Shown: in pieces, positions 16,031 to 24,567 of the stretch
Layout of the letters: every line of letters starts with the position of its first letter
Position numbering within the stretch: the first letter of the stretch is position 1
Assembly: GCA_045594885.1 (NCBI GenBank)
Contig: JAZNZJ010000012.1
Location: forward strand, 1 to 64,000
Length of the DNA: 64,000 bases
Source of the DNA: Fimenecus sp045594885
Lineage (GTDB): Bacteria > Bacillota > Clostridia > Oscillospirales > Acutalibacteraceae
Reading direction: 5' to 3'
Translations under genes and position numbers: made by a program
Notes under the pieces: model-generated
Database searches by the model: none
Seen by the model: only the letters and a program-made list of their open reading frames with translations
What the model was told of the DNA's origin: nothing

Positions 16031-18221
16031 AACCAAGTTGAAAATAAATGGTACAGTTACCGATATTACATACCGTAATGATGTTAATGGTTACACGGTT
16101 TTTTCTGTTGATAATGGTGATGAAGAAATCACTGTTGTTGGCACTACGGCAGATATAAAATTAGGCGACCGTGTTGAAATTGTGGGCAATTATACATATC
16201 ATTCAGTTTATGGAAGACAGTTTAAGGCAGAAATGTGCACAGCACTATTGCCCGAAACGGTTGATGATTTATATCATTATCTTGCAAGTGGTGTAATAAA
16301 AGGTATAAGAGAGTCAACAGCGAGAAAGATTGTTGACAGATTCGGTGAACAAACCTTTGATATATTAGAAAATGAGCCCATAAGACTTGCAGAAATTAAG
16401 GGTATTTCAAAAGATAAAGCACTTAAAATCGGTAAAGAGTATAACAAACAATGCTCAACACGTTCATTGATTATGAAACTCTCAAGATATGGACTTAAAA
16501 CCAATGAATGCATCCTTGCTTATGAAAAATTCGGTAATAATGCAGTTGAGATAATTGAAGAAAATCCTTATGTGCTTTGCGAGGGCGAAAATCGTTTGTC
16601 CTTTGAAAGAGCAGAGCAGATTGCTGATTTACTCCCCAATAAGCCTCAATCACAATATCGCACACAGGCGGGAGTTGTATATGTTATTACTCATAATTTA
16701 TATAATGGGCATACCTGTGTACCATTAGAAAAATTATTTGTGCCATCAGGTGATTTGCTTGGGGAATCACGAGACAATATAGAAATCGCAATTGATGAAT
16801 TGGTTTCAAAGCGCAGAATAATTGTTCAAAAAATTGGCAACAGAGATTTTGTATTCTTACCCGAGGCATATTTTGCCGAGAAAAATATTTCAAACAGAAT
16901 GAAAGTACTTCTGAAATTCCCACCCGAAAATCCATTGAATGTGAAAGCCTATATAAATGCTATTGAACAAAGTGAGAATATCTCTTACGCTGAAAAACAA
17001 AAGGATGCAATTATAACTGCAGTTAACAAAGGCATTCTTATTTTAACAGGTGGACCGGGTACTGGTAAAACAACAACTTTAAATGGTATAATCAGTATGT
17101 TTGAAAAAGAACATTTAGATATTGCACTTTGTGCCCCAACGGGTAGGGCAGCACAGAGAATGGCAGAAGCAACCGGTCGAAATGCTACCACAATTCACAG
17201 ACTTCTTGAGGTTGAGTGGGGTGAGGGTGACAAACCCGAATTTAAAAGAAATCTTCGTAACCCGTTAGATTGTCAAGCATTAATTATTGACGAAATGTCA
17301 ATGGTTGATATATTCCTTTTTTCAAGTCTGTTAGAGGCTTTACCGTTGGGCTGCCGACTCATTATGGTGGGTGACAGTGACCAGTTACCATCGGTTGGTG
17401 CGGGTAATGTACTTAAGGATTTGATTGATACCGAATTACTGCCCGTGGTTGAATTGAAAGAAATCTTCAGACAGTCAATGGAGAGCAATATAGTACGCAA
17501 TGCACATGCAATTGTTAAAGGTGAAAGAATTGAAACACAGTATAAAGATGGAGATTTTTATTTAATGCAAAGAAATTTCCCGCTTGATGCTGTGCGTACT
17601 ATAAGAGAGTTATATACAAAACGATTACCCGATGCATACGGTTATGACCCTACAACTCAAATTCAAATTTTGTGCCCTTCAAAAATGGGGGATACAGGTA
17701 TTCAAAATCTCAATAAAATGTTACAGGATGCGGTAAATCCATCATCGTCCGATAAAAACGAATATAACACAGGATATCGAGTGTTCCGCACGGGCGATAA
17801 GGTTATGCAGACTAAAAATAATTACAATATTCACTGGGAATCAAAAGATGATGAGGGCGACGGAATTTTTAACGGTGATATTGGATTTATAGAACTGATT
17901 GATATGCGAAATGATGCAATTGTAATTGATTTTGCAGGTAAAAGAGCAACATATTCTAAGGAACAATTACAAGAAATTGAGTTGGCATATGCCGTTACAG
18001 TACATAAAAGTCAAGGTAGTGAATTTGATGCTGTAATAATGCCCGTTATTGCTGTAAATAATAAATTATGCTACAGAAATTTACTTTATACTGCCGTTAC
18101 AAGAGCAAAAAAACTTATGATTCTTGTGGGTACTGAAGCTTGTGTAAACAGTATGATTGATAACTGTAAAGCACAGTTGAGATATTCTGCATTAAAAAAT
18201 TTTATGCTTGACAATGATTAG
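16017..18221 (+). CDS. recD2: ATP-dependent helicase RecD2 (RecD-like, SF1B)
   Basis: 734 residues, the length of stand-alone RecD2 proteins from bacteria without RecBCD. The N-terminal region (to about 330) holds an OB-like fold and helix-hairpin-helix segments (VIKGIRESTARKIVDRFG, AEIKGISKDKALKIG). The helicase core has Walker A LTGGPGTGKTTT with Lys351, Walker B LIIDEMSMVD, MVGDSDQLPSVGAG, and the late motif AYAVTVHKSQGSEFD. It moves 5' to 3' on DNA in repair or replication restart. The start codon lies within the preceding small gene. Confidence 0.95.
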   Translation: MEEFETKLKINGTVTDITYRNDVNGYTVFSVDNGDEEITVVGTTADIKLGDRVEIVGNYTYHSVYGRQFKAEMCTALLPETVDDLYHYLASGVIKGIRESTARKIVDRFGEQTFDILENEPIRLAEIKGISKDKALKIGKEYNKQCSTRSLIMKLSRYGLKTNECILAYEKFGNNAVEIIEENPYVLCEGENRLSFERAEQIADLLPNKPQSQYRTQAGVVYVITHNLYNGHTCVPLEKLFVPSGDLLGESRDNIEIAIDELVSKRRIIVQKIGNRDFVFLPEAYFAEKNISNRMKVLLKFPPENPLNVKAYINAIEQSENISYAEKQKDAIITAVNKGILILTGGPGTGKTTTLNGIISMFEKEHLDIALCAPTGRAAQRMAEATGRNATTIHRLLEVEWGEGDKPEFKRNLRNPLDCQALIIDEMSMVDIFLFSSLLEALPLGCRLIMVGDSDQLPSVGAGNVLKDLIDTELLPVVELKEIFRQSMESNIVRNAHAIVKGERIETQYKDGDFYLMQRNFPLDAVRTIRELYTKRLPDAYGYDPTTQIQILCPSKMGDTGIQNLNKMLQDAVNPSSSDKNEYNTGYRVFRTGDKVMQTKNNYNIHWESKDDEGDGIFNGDIGFIELIDMRNDAIVIDFAGKRATYSKEQLQEIELAYAVTVHKSQGSEFDAVIMPVIAVNNKLCYRNLLYTAVTRAKKLMILVGTEACVNSMIDNCKAQLRYSALKNFMLDND

Positions 18222-18235
18222 AATAGGTGTATAAT
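18208..18235 (+). promoter_or_regulatory. Promoter for the thiT leader
   Basis: Perfect TTGACA (18208-18213) and TATAAT (18230-18235) separated by 16 bases, at the 3' end of recD2. RNA would begin near 18242 and carry the palindromic element and the TPP riboswitch ahead of thiT. Confidence 0.65.
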
Positions 18236-18256
18236 GTAATCAAGCCAAGTAAATAG

Positions 18257-18446
18257 GCGAAGTGCCATAGAGATTTAATAGATTTTTTTGATGATTATTT
18301 ATTTAAAAGATTTTATCTTAAATCAAAAAAGTTTGTTGCAGAACGAGGCATAAATTCGTAGGAATCCAAGCGGATTTCAAGAATTTTAACGAAGTTATGC
18401 GACAAAATCTTTGATTTAAGACTGTTAAATTTCTATGAAACTTCGC
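18257..18446. repeat. 190-bp imperfect palindrome (MITE-like) in the thiT leader
   Basis: Outer arms are GCGAAGTGCCATAGAG...TTTAATAG from 18257 and CTGTTAAATTTCTATG...CTTCGC ending at 18446. Inner arms are CTTAAATCAAA on the left and TTTGATTTAAG on the right, and the centre is GGAATCC-AAGC-GGATTTC. The left side has about 35 extra bases (TTTTTTTGATG...AAAAGATTTTAT) between outer and inner arms. No open frame and no clear target-site duplication are seen. It looks like a miniature inverted-repeat element or a long structured leader RNA, directly abutting the TPP aptamer. Confidence 0.6.
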
Positions 18447-18534
18447 ATTGGGTGCTGACGGTAAGTCGGCTGAGATTGGGGCTATTCCGCCCCTGACCAT
18501 TGAACCTGATACGGATAATGCCGGCGTAGGAAAA
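18447..18534 (+). promoter_or_regulatory. TPP (THI-box) riboswitch aptamer
   Basis: Conserved THI-box blocks are visible: GGGTGC near 18450, CGGCTGAGATT at 18467-18477, and ACCATTGAACCTGAT followed by GGATAATGCCGGCGTAGGAA around 18496-18532. A terminator hairpin and thiT follow. Binding of thiamine pyrophosphate should favour termination and lower transporter synthesis. The exact left edge is uncertain because helix P1 may use bases of the adjoining palindrome. Confidence 0.92.
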
Positions 18535-18539
18535 TCTTC

Positions 18540-18574
18540 ATTCAGCCACGCACGACGTCTTGGCTGAATTTTTT
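18540..18574 (+). terminator. Riboswitch-controlled terminator before thiT
   Basis: ATTCAGCC (18540-18547) pairs with GGCTGAAT (18562-18569), followed by TTTTT. Just downstream is GGAGG and the thiT start, so this is the expression platform of the TPP riboswitch. Confidence 0.8.
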
Positions 18575-18591
18575 ATTTGGAGGAAAAGTGA

Positions 18592-19248
18592 ATGAAAAAG
18601 AAAAACTTGTATTGGCTCGTTGAAAGTGCAATTATGATTGCATTGTCAGCAGTATTGGAACTTGTGTCAAAGTCAATCATTCCCGAATTAACTTTTGGCG
18701 GTCAAATCACGATTGTAAGTATGCTTCCGGTAATTTTAGTAGCTTGGAAGTATGGTTTGGGTAAGGGTCTTGTTACAGGCTTCATCTACTCGTTGGTGCA
18801 GATGGTGATGGGCGTCAGCACAATCAGTAAAATGATTATGCCGTCATCTGACGAATATCTTGGTAGTTTGCTTAATATTGTACTTATGTTTACATTTGAC
18901 TACATACTTGCATACACTGTTCTCGGACTTTCTGCAATGTACAAAAAAGCAATCAAAAAAGATTATGTGTCATTAGCTTTGGGTGCATTTACAGTTCTTG
19001 CGCTTCGCTATATCTGTCATATCATTTCGGGTTATATTCTCTTTGGTGCTTGGGCAGAATGGTTTTTCACACAAGAAGGCTTTTATTCTTGGGGTGAAAC
19101 CATTATGAATACATTTAGTGGTAACGCATTGTCACTTGTTTACTCAATAATTTATAACGGATTTTATATGATTCCCGAAATTATAATAACAACTTTAGTT
19201 GCAATAGTAATCGGTAAAATTCCGCAAATAACCAAAACAAAAGCATAA
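18592..19248 (+). CDS. thiT: Thiamine ECF transporter substrate-binding subunit ThiT
   Basis: 218 residues with about six hydrophobic helices, matching ThiT S-components. ThiT features are visible: the early ALSAVLELVSK segment, FGGQITIVSMLPV, and the region HIISGYILFGAWAEW followed by SLVYSIIYNGFYMIPE, which lines the thiamine pocket. It captures thiamine and works with the shared EcfAA'T energising module, which is encoded elsewhere. GGAGGAAAAG lies before the ATG. The TPP riboswitch directly upstream independently supports the substrate. Confidence 0.95.
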   Translation: MKKKNLYWLVESAIMIALSAVLELVSKSIIPELTFGGQITIVSMLPVILVAWKYGLGKGLVTGFIYSLVQMVMGVSTISKMIMPSSDEYLGSLLNIVLMFTFDYILAYTVLGLSAMYKKAIKKDYVSLALGAFTVLALRYICHIISGYILFGAWAEWFFTQEGFYSWGETIMNTFSGNALSLVYSIIYNGFYMIPEIIITTLVAIVIGKIPQITKTKA

Positions 19249-19252
19249 AAAC

Positions 19253-19283
19253 AACTCCCTTACTCACATAGAGTAGGGGAGTT
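19253..19283. terminator. Bidirectional terminator between thiT and yifB
   Basis: AACTCCCTTACTC (19253-19265) pairs with GAGTAGGGGAGTT (19271-19283) with one mismatch. TTATTCTT follows on the + strand, and A-rich sequence on the other side gives U's for the - strand gene. Confidence 0.8.
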
Positions 19284-19288
19284 TATTC

Positions 19289-20815
19289 TTATTCCTCAAA
19301 GTTTCTGTCAAAGCTTCTGTATTGTATTGCTTCCGTAATATGTTTTGTGTCAATGATTTCTGCATTATCAAGGTCTGCGATTGTTCGTGCAATTCTCAGC
19401 ACCTTGTCATAAGCTCTTGCAGATAATGACAATTTTTCAAATGCGGTTTTTAAGATTAAAACAGCATTGTCGGTCATAACACAATATTTTCGTGTGCTTG
19501 ACGCATCCATTTTTGCGTTGCAGGTGATTTTTGTACCTTTAAATCTCTGGTGCTGAATTTCACGTGCTTTATCAACACGTTTTTTTATTTCAGCAGAAGC
19601 CTCACCCTTGTGACTGCCTGAAAGATTTTCAAAATCAACAGGCGGTACATTTACATGAATATCCAGTCTGTCAATAAGCGGACCACTAACTCTGTTGAGA
19701 TATCGTTGGGCAGCACCTACCGAGCATGAGCAAGGGCGGGTGGGGTGACCGTGATAACCGCAAGGGCAGGGGTTCATAGCGCAAATTACCATAACAGAAC
19801 AAGGGTATTGAAATTTTGCAGCCGCACGTGAAATGCTGATTATGCCGTCTTCTATGGGTTGTCGCAATACTTCAAGTGTATTTCTCGTAAATTCAGGTAA
19901 TTCATCAAGGAACAGAACACCATTGTGTGCAAGTGAAACTTCACCCGGACGAGGAATTGCACCGCCACCCGAAAGCCCTGCGGGGGAAACAGTGTGGTGA
20001 GGAGAACGAAATGGTCTTGAACGCAAAAGTGAAACACCCGAGGGTAATGCACCCGCAATTGAATAAATATTAGTTGTTTCAATTGATTCCTCAAAGGTCA
20101 TATCGGGGAGTATTGACGGCATTCTTTTAGCGAGCATACTTTTTCCCGAGCCGGGAGGGCCGACCATTAAAACATTGTGTCCGCCTGCCGCCGCAACCTC
20201 AAGGGCTCTTTTAACTTCTTCTTGCCCTCTTACATCTGCGAAATCGGGAAGATTTAATGGATTTCTATATTCAAGATAATCTTCAGCAGTAACGGGTTTA
20301 ATTAATTCAATATCAGTAAGATGCTTTAAAAGTTGAAAAACACTTTTTACAGGGTAAACCTCAATGCCATTTACAACTGCACCCTCACTTGAATTGTCAA
20401 AAGGAATAAAAATCTTTTTAATTCCTTCTTTTTTAGCACGTATAACCATTGGCAGAACACCGTTGATTTTGCGAAGCTGACCGTCAAGTGAAAGCTCACC
20501 GATAAATGCCATATCATCAGTAACACCTTTTAGTTGCTCATTGGCGCAAAGAAGAGCGATGAGAATTGGCAAATCATATAAAGGACCTTCTTTTTTTATG
20601 TCCGCAGGGGCAAGGTTTACGGTAATTCGGCTGACGGGGTATTGCAAATTTGCATTTTTTATAGCCGAACGCACTCTTTCTCTGCTTTCAGACACAGCGG
20701 TATCGGGCAATCCAACAATATCAAATCTCGGTAATCCGCCTGAAATGTCGGCTTCAACAATCACCTTGTATGATTCCATACCGAAAACACCAAGACTGGT
20801 TACTCTTGCAAACAA
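19289..20815 (-). CDS. YifB/ComM family AAA+ ATPase (Mg-chelatase-like)
   Basis: About 508 residues. An N-terminal Lon-protease-like fold (ISGGLPRFDIVGLPD) is followed by a Mg-chelatase AAA+ module with Walker A MVGPPGSGKSMLAKR, LFLDELPEF, the metal-binding cluster CAMNPCPCGYHG...RPCSC, and a C-terminal domain with SARAYDKVLRIARTIADL. E. coli/Haemophilus ComM is a branch-migration helicase in natural transformation; roles in Clostridia are unproven. The TTG at 20815 sits eight bases after GAGG in a GAGGTGAT site; GTG at 20824 is the alternative but overlaps that site. Confidence 0.9.
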   Translation of the reverse strand: MFARVTSLGVFGMESYKVIVEADISGGLPRFDIVGLPDTAVSESRERVRSAIKNANLQYPVSRITVNLAPADIKKEGPLYDLPILIALLCANEQLKGVTDDMAFIGELSLDGQLRKINGVLPMVIRAKKEGIKKIFIPFDNSSEGAVVNGIEVYPVKSVFQLLKHLTDIELIKPVTAEDYLEYRNPLNLPDFADVRGQEEVKRALEVAAAGGHNVLMVGPPGSGKSMLAKRMPSILPDMTFEESIETTNIYSIAGALPSGVSLLRSRPFRSPHHTVSPAGLSGGGAIPRPGEVSLAHNGVLFLDELPEFTRNTLEVLRQPIEDGIISISRAAAKFQYPCSVMVICAMNPCPCGYHGHPTRPCSCSVGAAQRYLNRVSGPLIDRLDIHVNVPPVDFENLSGSHKGEASAEIKKRVDKAREIQHQRFKGTKITCNAKMDASSTRKYCVMTDNAVLILKTAFEKLSLSARAYDKVLRIARTIADLDNAEIIDTKHITEAIQYRSFDRNFEE

Positions 20816-20897
20816 AATAATCACCTCTGTATGATAATAAAAACATTATAATCAAAATAATACTAATTTTCAACAATTTTTAATTATATATTCTGTA

Positions 20898-20926
20898 TTT
20901 ACTTTTCGCATTATTTGGAGTACAAT
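20898..20926 (+). promoter_or_regulatory. Probable promoter of the phosphohexomutase gene
   Basis: TTTACT at 20898-20903 and TACAAT at 20921-20926 with 17 bases between, 30 bases before the start. The -35 box is weak. Confidence 0.4.
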
Positions 20927-20955
20927 ATATTTAATAAAAATTGGGAGGTCTTTTT

Positions 20956-22674
20956 GTGAACGATATTAAAAAACTTTATGAGCAGTGGCTTGATTGTGCA
21001 AATGCTGATGAAGATATTATCCCGGAACTTCAAAGTATAGCGGGGGATGATAATGCAATTCTTGACCGTTTTTATAAAAATCTTGAATTTGGTACTGCAG
21101 GGTTACGTGGCGTAATCGGTGCGGGTACAAACCGAATGAATGTTTATACAGTTAATCAGGCAACTCAGGGACTTGCCGATTATCTCAATTCTAATTTCGA
21201 AAATCCATCTGTTGCAATTGCTTATGATTCAAGAATTAAATCTGAAAAATTCGCTAAAAGTGCCGCAGGTGTTCTTGCAGCTAATGGAATAAAAGTTTAT
21301 ATTTATCCGGAATTAGTGCCCACACCAATGTTGTCTTTTGCTGTTAGAAGACTCGGTTGTGATTCGGGTATTATTATTACTGCAAGTCATAACCCGTCAC
21401 AGTATAACGGTTTTAAATGTTATGACCCCAATGGTTATCAGATGACCGATGAAGCTGCGTCAAAAACATATGATTATATTCAAAATATCGATATGTTTTC
21501 AGGCGTAAAAACAATGGATTTTGAAGATGCACTTGCAGAAGATATGGTTGATTTTATTGAAGATTGGCTTGTTGATGAATTCTATGAGAAAGTTCTTTCT
21601 GCTTGTGTGAATCCTGATAGCATAAAAAAAGTAAATCTTAAAGTAATTTATACACCACTCAATGGTGCGGGTAATAAGCCTGTACGCAAGGTTCTCAAAA
21701 AAGCGGGAATTAAAGACGTTGTTGTGGTTAAAGAGCAAGAAAAACCCGACGGAAATTTCCCAACCTGCCCATATCCTAACCCCGAAATACGTCAGGCATT
21801 TGAATGTGCAATTAAAACGGCAGAGGGTAGCGATGCAGATTTGCTTTTAGCTACTGACCCCGACTGTGACCGTGTTGGTATTGCGGTACGTGATGGCGAC
21901 GATTATGTGCTTATGACAGGTAATGAAGTGGGTGCAATGATGTGCGAATATCTTCTTTCAAGCCTTAAAACACAAAACAAATTGCCCGCAAATCCAATTG
22001 TTGTAAAGAGTATTGTAACTACACCGCTTATTGAGGCAATAGCAGGTTCATATGGTGCAGAGGTTGCTGACTTGCTCACGGGCTTTAAATACATTGGTGA
22101 GTTAATTACCAATCTTGAACAAAAGGGTGAGGAAGACCGCTTTGTAGTTGGTATGGAAGAATCTTACGGTTATCTTCGTGGAATTCATGCACGTGATAAA
22201 GATGCTGTTGTGGCATCATTGATTATCTGTGAAATGGCTGCTTATTACAAGCTTCAGGGTATATCACTTAAAGAGTTTATGGATAGTATTTATAAAAAGT
22301 ACGGAATGTATCTCAATACTGTTCTTAACTTCTCTTTTGAGGGTGCAAGTGGAATGCAGAAGATGAGCGATATTATGACCTCACTTCGTGCAAATCCTTT
22401 AAAGTCAATCGCTGAAAAGTCAGTCGTAAAAGTTGCTGATTATATGAGAAGCATCGCAAAGGATGTTGTAACGGGCGAAGAAACTGAAATCACCTTGCCA
22501 AAATCAAATGTGCTTTCTTACACTCTCGATGACAATAGTAAACTTATTATTAGACCATCGGGAACAGAACCTAAAATTAAAGCATATATTACTGCATTCG
22601 GTTCTTCAAGGCAAGAGGCAGAAGCAAAAACAGATGTTTTATCTGCAGAAATATCACAATTGTTAGGAAAGTAA
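20956..22674 (+). CDS. Phosphoglucomutase/phosphomannomutase (alpha-D-phosphohexomutase)
   Basis: 572 residues, the length of the large Gram-positive PgcA-like mutases. GTG at 20956 follows GGGAGG; the TTG at 20941 precedes the ribosome site. Domain motifs run in order: FGTAGLRGVIGAGTNRMN, the phosphoserine loop TASHNPSQYNGFK, the metal loop TDPDCDRVG, the sugar loop VGMEESYGY, and the phosphate-binding RPSGTEPKIK. It interconverts hexose 1- and 6-phosphates for cell-wall, capsule and UDP-sugar synthesis. The exact sugar preference (glucose or mannose) is not visible. Confidence 0.93.
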   Translation: MNDIKKLYEQWLDCANADEDIIPELQSIAGDDNAILDRFYKNLEFGTAGLRGVIGAGTNRMNVYTVNQATQGLADYLNSNFENPSVAIAYDSRIKSEKFAKSAAGVLAANGIKVYIYPELVPTPMLSFAVRRLGCDSGIIITASHNPSQYNGFKCYDPNGYQMTDEAASKTYDYIQNIDMFSGVKTMDFEDALAEDMVDFIEDWLVDEFYEKVLSACVNPDSIKKVNLKVIYTPLNGAGNKPVRKVLKKAGIKDVVVVKEQEKPDGNFPTCPYPNPEIRQAFECAIKTAEGSDADLLLATDPDCDRVGIAVRDGDDYVLMTGNEVGAMMCEYLLSSLKTQNKLPANPIVVKSIVTTPLIEAIAGSYGAEVADLLTGFKYIGELITNLEQKGEEDRFVVGMEESYGYLRGIHARDKDAVVASLIICEMAAYYKLQGISLKEFMDSIYKKYGMYLNTVLNFSFEGASGMQKMSDIMTSLRANPLKSIAEKSVVKVADYMRSIAKDVVTGEETEITLPKSNVLSYTLDDNSKLIIRPSGTEPKIKAYITAFGSSRQEAEAKTDVLSAEISQLLGK

Positions 22675-22677
22675 AAT

Positions 22678-22773
22678 ATGAAAAGAGAAACAGTTATTAA
22701 AGCAATAGCATTATTTATGGCTTCACTTATGGTTTTAAGTACGGGTGCAGTGCTATTTCAATTATTCGTTTAA
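22678..22773 (+). CDS. Possible 31-residue membrane micro-protein
   Basis: The frame starts with ATG three bases after the mutase stop, with AGGAAAG just upstream, and encodes a basic N-terminus (MKRETVIK) and one hydrophobic helix (about residues 9-30). A terminator follows 14 bases after the stop, so the frame fills the space between gene and terminator. There are no known relatives that I can name. It could be chance, since AT-rich DNA easily encodes short hydrophobic peptides. Confidence 0.4.
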   Translation: MKRETVIKAIALFMASLMVLSTGAVLFQLFV

Positions 22774-22787
22774 AAAAATATGTTTTT

Positions 22788-22816
22788 ATGCCGCAAAATC
22801 TTTTGTGGCATTTTTT
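22788..22816 (+). terminator. Terminator after the phosphohexomutase unit
   Basis: ATGCCGCAAAA (22788-22798) pairs with TTTTGTGGCAT (22801-22811) with one mismatch, followed by TTTTT. Confidence 0.8.
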
Positions 22817-22852
22817 ATATGTATATTTATTAGTTTTATACAAAAAATTCTG

Positions 22853-22880
22853 TTGACTTTTATTTTTTTTGTGATATACT
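22853..22880 (+). promoter_or_regulatory. Promoter of the SigH-like sigma factor gene
   Basis: TTGACT at 22853-22858, 16 bases, TATACT at 22875-22880, lying 45 bases before the start. Confidence 0.55.
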
Positions 22881-22924
22881 TATGTAAAGTATAAGTTATG
22901 TTTATGAATTTTTGAGGTGGTTTG

Positions 22925-23497
22925 TTGAGTTCCTTATACAACAGCACGGTTGATGATAGTGTTCTTGTAGAGCGTGCTAAAAGTGGTGACAGTGAATCAC
23001 TCAATGTTTTGATTCTTCGCCATTCTGACAAAATTTTGCTCAAGGCTTCATCTTTTAAAAATTTGTATGGAATTGATAATGATGATTTATATCAAGAGGG
23101 TATGATGGGCTTTATTGCCGCTGTTTATTCTTTTGATTGTACCAAGAATACAAAGTTTTCAACATATTCAATGACTCTTGCGGTCAGAAGAATGTTATCT
23201 ACTTTACGAAAATCAAAAGATAAAGAGCCGTTGCTCAGTGCATACATTTCTTTAGAAGAAAGTTGTGATATGCTTTCATATTCGCCTACACCTGAAGAAA
23301 TAGTTCTTTTCAATGAAAAGATTGATGATATTGTTAAGTTCGTTGAAGAGAATTTTTCAAAAACCGAGAAAAAAGTGTTTCGACTTAATCTTCTTGGTCT
23401 TACATATGCTGAAATTGCGGAAATTCTTGAATGTAGTGAGAAATCAGTTGATAACGCACTGCAAAGAATAAGAAAGAAAATTCGTAATATCAAATAA
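22925..23497 (+). CDS. Sigma-70 family RNA polymerase sigma factor, SigH-like
   Basis: About 190 residues with sigma regions 2 and 4. Region 2 has DDLYQEGMMGFIAAVYSFD and TKFSTYSMTLAVRRML; region 4 ends in the helix-turn-helix YAEIAEILECSEKSVDNALQ followed by RIRKKIRNIK, very like the SigH (Spo0H) ending KSVDNALQRVKRK. SigH directs early sporulation and stationary-phase genes, which suits the sporulation genes in this window. It is a little shorter than Bacillus SigH. Two TTG codons follow GAGGTGG; the second (22925) has the better spacing. Confidence 0.82.
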   Translation: MSSLYNSTVDDSVLVERAKSGDSESLNVLILRHSDKILLKASSFKNLYGIDNDDLYQEGMMGFIAAVYSFDCTKNTKFSTYSMTLAVRRMLSTLRKSKDKEPLLSAYISLEESCDMLSYSPTPEEIVLFNEKIDDIVKFVEENFSKTEKKVFRLNLLGLTYAEIAEILECSEKSVDNALQRIRKKIRNIK

Positions 23498-23534
23498 AAA
23501 TGCCCACTGGGCAAAAAAATAGTGAGGTAGCAAA

Positions 23535-23810
23535 ATGTACGAAGACAAAACTCTCATCTGTAAAGTTTGTGGCAACGAATTCGTTTTCACAGCAGGTGAA
23601 CAGGAATTTTATGCTGAGAAAGGACTTGTTAATGAGCCTAAGACATGCAAAGAATGTCGTATAGCACGTAAAAATGCTAAAAATGGTGCAAGAGAATATC
23701 ATATTGATGTTTGCGCATCTTGTGGTGGCGAAGCAAGAGTTCCTTTTGTACCAAAGGGCGACAGACCTGTTTATTGCAGCGAATGTTTAGCAAAAATTAA
23801 AGGTGAATAA
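23535..23810 (+). CDS. Zinc-ribbon protein (CxxC-type, probable zinc-binding)
   Basis: 91 residues with two pairs of CxxC motifs: CKVCGNEF and CKECRIARK in the first half, CASCGGEARVPF and YCSECLAK in the second. Each half looks like one zinc ribbon, and the phrase VPFVPKGDRPVYCSEC matches the CxxC-x-CxxC domain often annotated as probable zinc-binding in Firmicutes. Function is unknown; nucleic-acid or protein binding is likely. GTGAGGTAG precedes the ATG. It sits between the sigma factor gene and a strong terminator and may be expressed with the sigma factor. Confidence 0.85.
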   Translation: MYEDKTLICKVCGNEFVFTAGEQEFYAEKGLVNEPKTCKECRIARKNAKNGAREYHIDVCASCGGEARVPFVPKGDRPVYCSECLAKIKGE

Positions 23811-23820
23811 TCTATAAATT

Positions 23821-23847
23821 AAGCACGGAGTTTACTCCGTGCTTTTT
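23821..23847 (+). terminator. Terminator after the zinc-ribbon gene
   Basis: AAGCACGGAGT (23821-23831) and ACTCCGTGCTT (23834-23844) form a perfect 11-bp stem, followed by TTT. Confidence 0.85.
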
Positions 23848-23894
23848 GCATAAATAATCATATTCTCGGTAAAATATTGACGGGAGGATTATTT

Positions 23895-24248
23895 ATGATT
23901 TTTTTAAAAGCATTTTTAGTTGGTGGTATTATCTGTTTAATCGGGCAATTGCTAATAGATTTAACTAAACTTACACCTGCACGTATATTGGTTACATTTG
24001 TTGTTTTAGGTGTGGTACTGGGTGCTATCGGAGTTTATCAACCACTTGTAGAGTGGGCGGGAGCAGGGGCTACTGTGCCATTGACAGGATTTGGTAATGC
24101 GTTAGCACAGGGCACAAAAGAAGTTATAAGGCAAGATGGTGCAATTGGTATTATTACGGGTCCATTGACCTCCTCTGCTGCAGGTATAACTGCCGCCATT
24201 GTCTGCGGTTTAATTGTATCTTTTGTGACACGACCAAAATCAAAATAG
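23895..24248 (+). CDS. spoVAE: Stage V sporulation protein AE
   Basis: 117 residues, start ATG with GGGAGG upstream (a TTG at 23877 precedes that site). Three to four hydrophobic helices and the family phrases FLVGGIICLIGQLLID, LTPARILVTFVVLG and GAIGVYQPLVEWAGAGATV identify SpoVAE. The SpoVA channel imports dipicolinic acid into the forming spore and releases it at germination. In most spore formers this gene follows spoVAC and spoVAD; here it is alone between two terminators, so it must be expressed separately, probably from a forespore promoter that I could not identify. Confidence 0.9.
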   Translation: MIFLKAFLVGGIICLIGQLLIDLTKLTPARILVTFVVLGVVLGAIGVYQPLVEWAGAGATVPLTGFGNALAQGTKEVIRQDGAIGIITGPLTSSAAGITAAIVCGLIVSFVTRPKSK

Positions 24249-24265
24249 TATTTTTCCATAAAAAA

Positions 24266-24299
24266 ACAGGACTGAATATTCAGCCCTGTATATTTTTTT
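24266..24299. terminator. Bidirectional terminator between spoVAE and a small membrane protein gene
   Basis: ACAGGACTGAATATTCAGCC and following CTGT (24266-24289) form a near-perfect palindrome, followed by ATATTTTTTT on the + strand and preceded by AAAAAA, which gives U's on the - strand. Confidence 0.8.
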
Positions 24300-24308
24300 G
24301 TGTAATTT

Positions 24309-24488
24309 TTATGCAACTGTTTCAGAAACAAAGGCATCATCACAGTATGAACAAGAAACATAATTTTCTGCGTCATTACCGATTACAACCTTTTTACTGT
24401 CAACATATTTTTTGATAAGAACATAAGCAGCAACCGCAACAGCCGCAATTGCAGCAACAATAGCAATAACTTTTAAAGCCTTTTTCAT
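24309..24488 (-). CDS. Small single-span membrane protein with CxxC
   Basis: 59 residues, start at 24488 (MKKALKVIAIVAA) with GGAGG eight bases upstream. A hydrophobic Ala/Val-rich helix spans about residues 5-24, followed by a basic patch and a short tail containing SCSYCDD. I do not recognise it. It has its own terminator and lies between spoVAE (convergent) and rpsT (same strand). Confidence 0.65.
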   Translation of the reverse strand: MKKALKVIAIVAAIAAVAVAAYVLIKKYVDSKKVVIGNDAENYVSCSYCDDAFVSETVA

Positions 24489-24567
24489 AATTGTAACCTC
24501 CAAAAAATCTTTACAAAGATATTATACATAACAATATGTTAAAAGTCAATATTATTTGCTGTAAAAA

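Noticed and set aside
23499..23520. Short hairpin TGCCCACTGGGCA followed by A's
   Set aside because: It would terminate only - strand transcripts, and no - strand gene lies upstream; the stem is also short and overlaps the leader of the zinc-ribbon gene.
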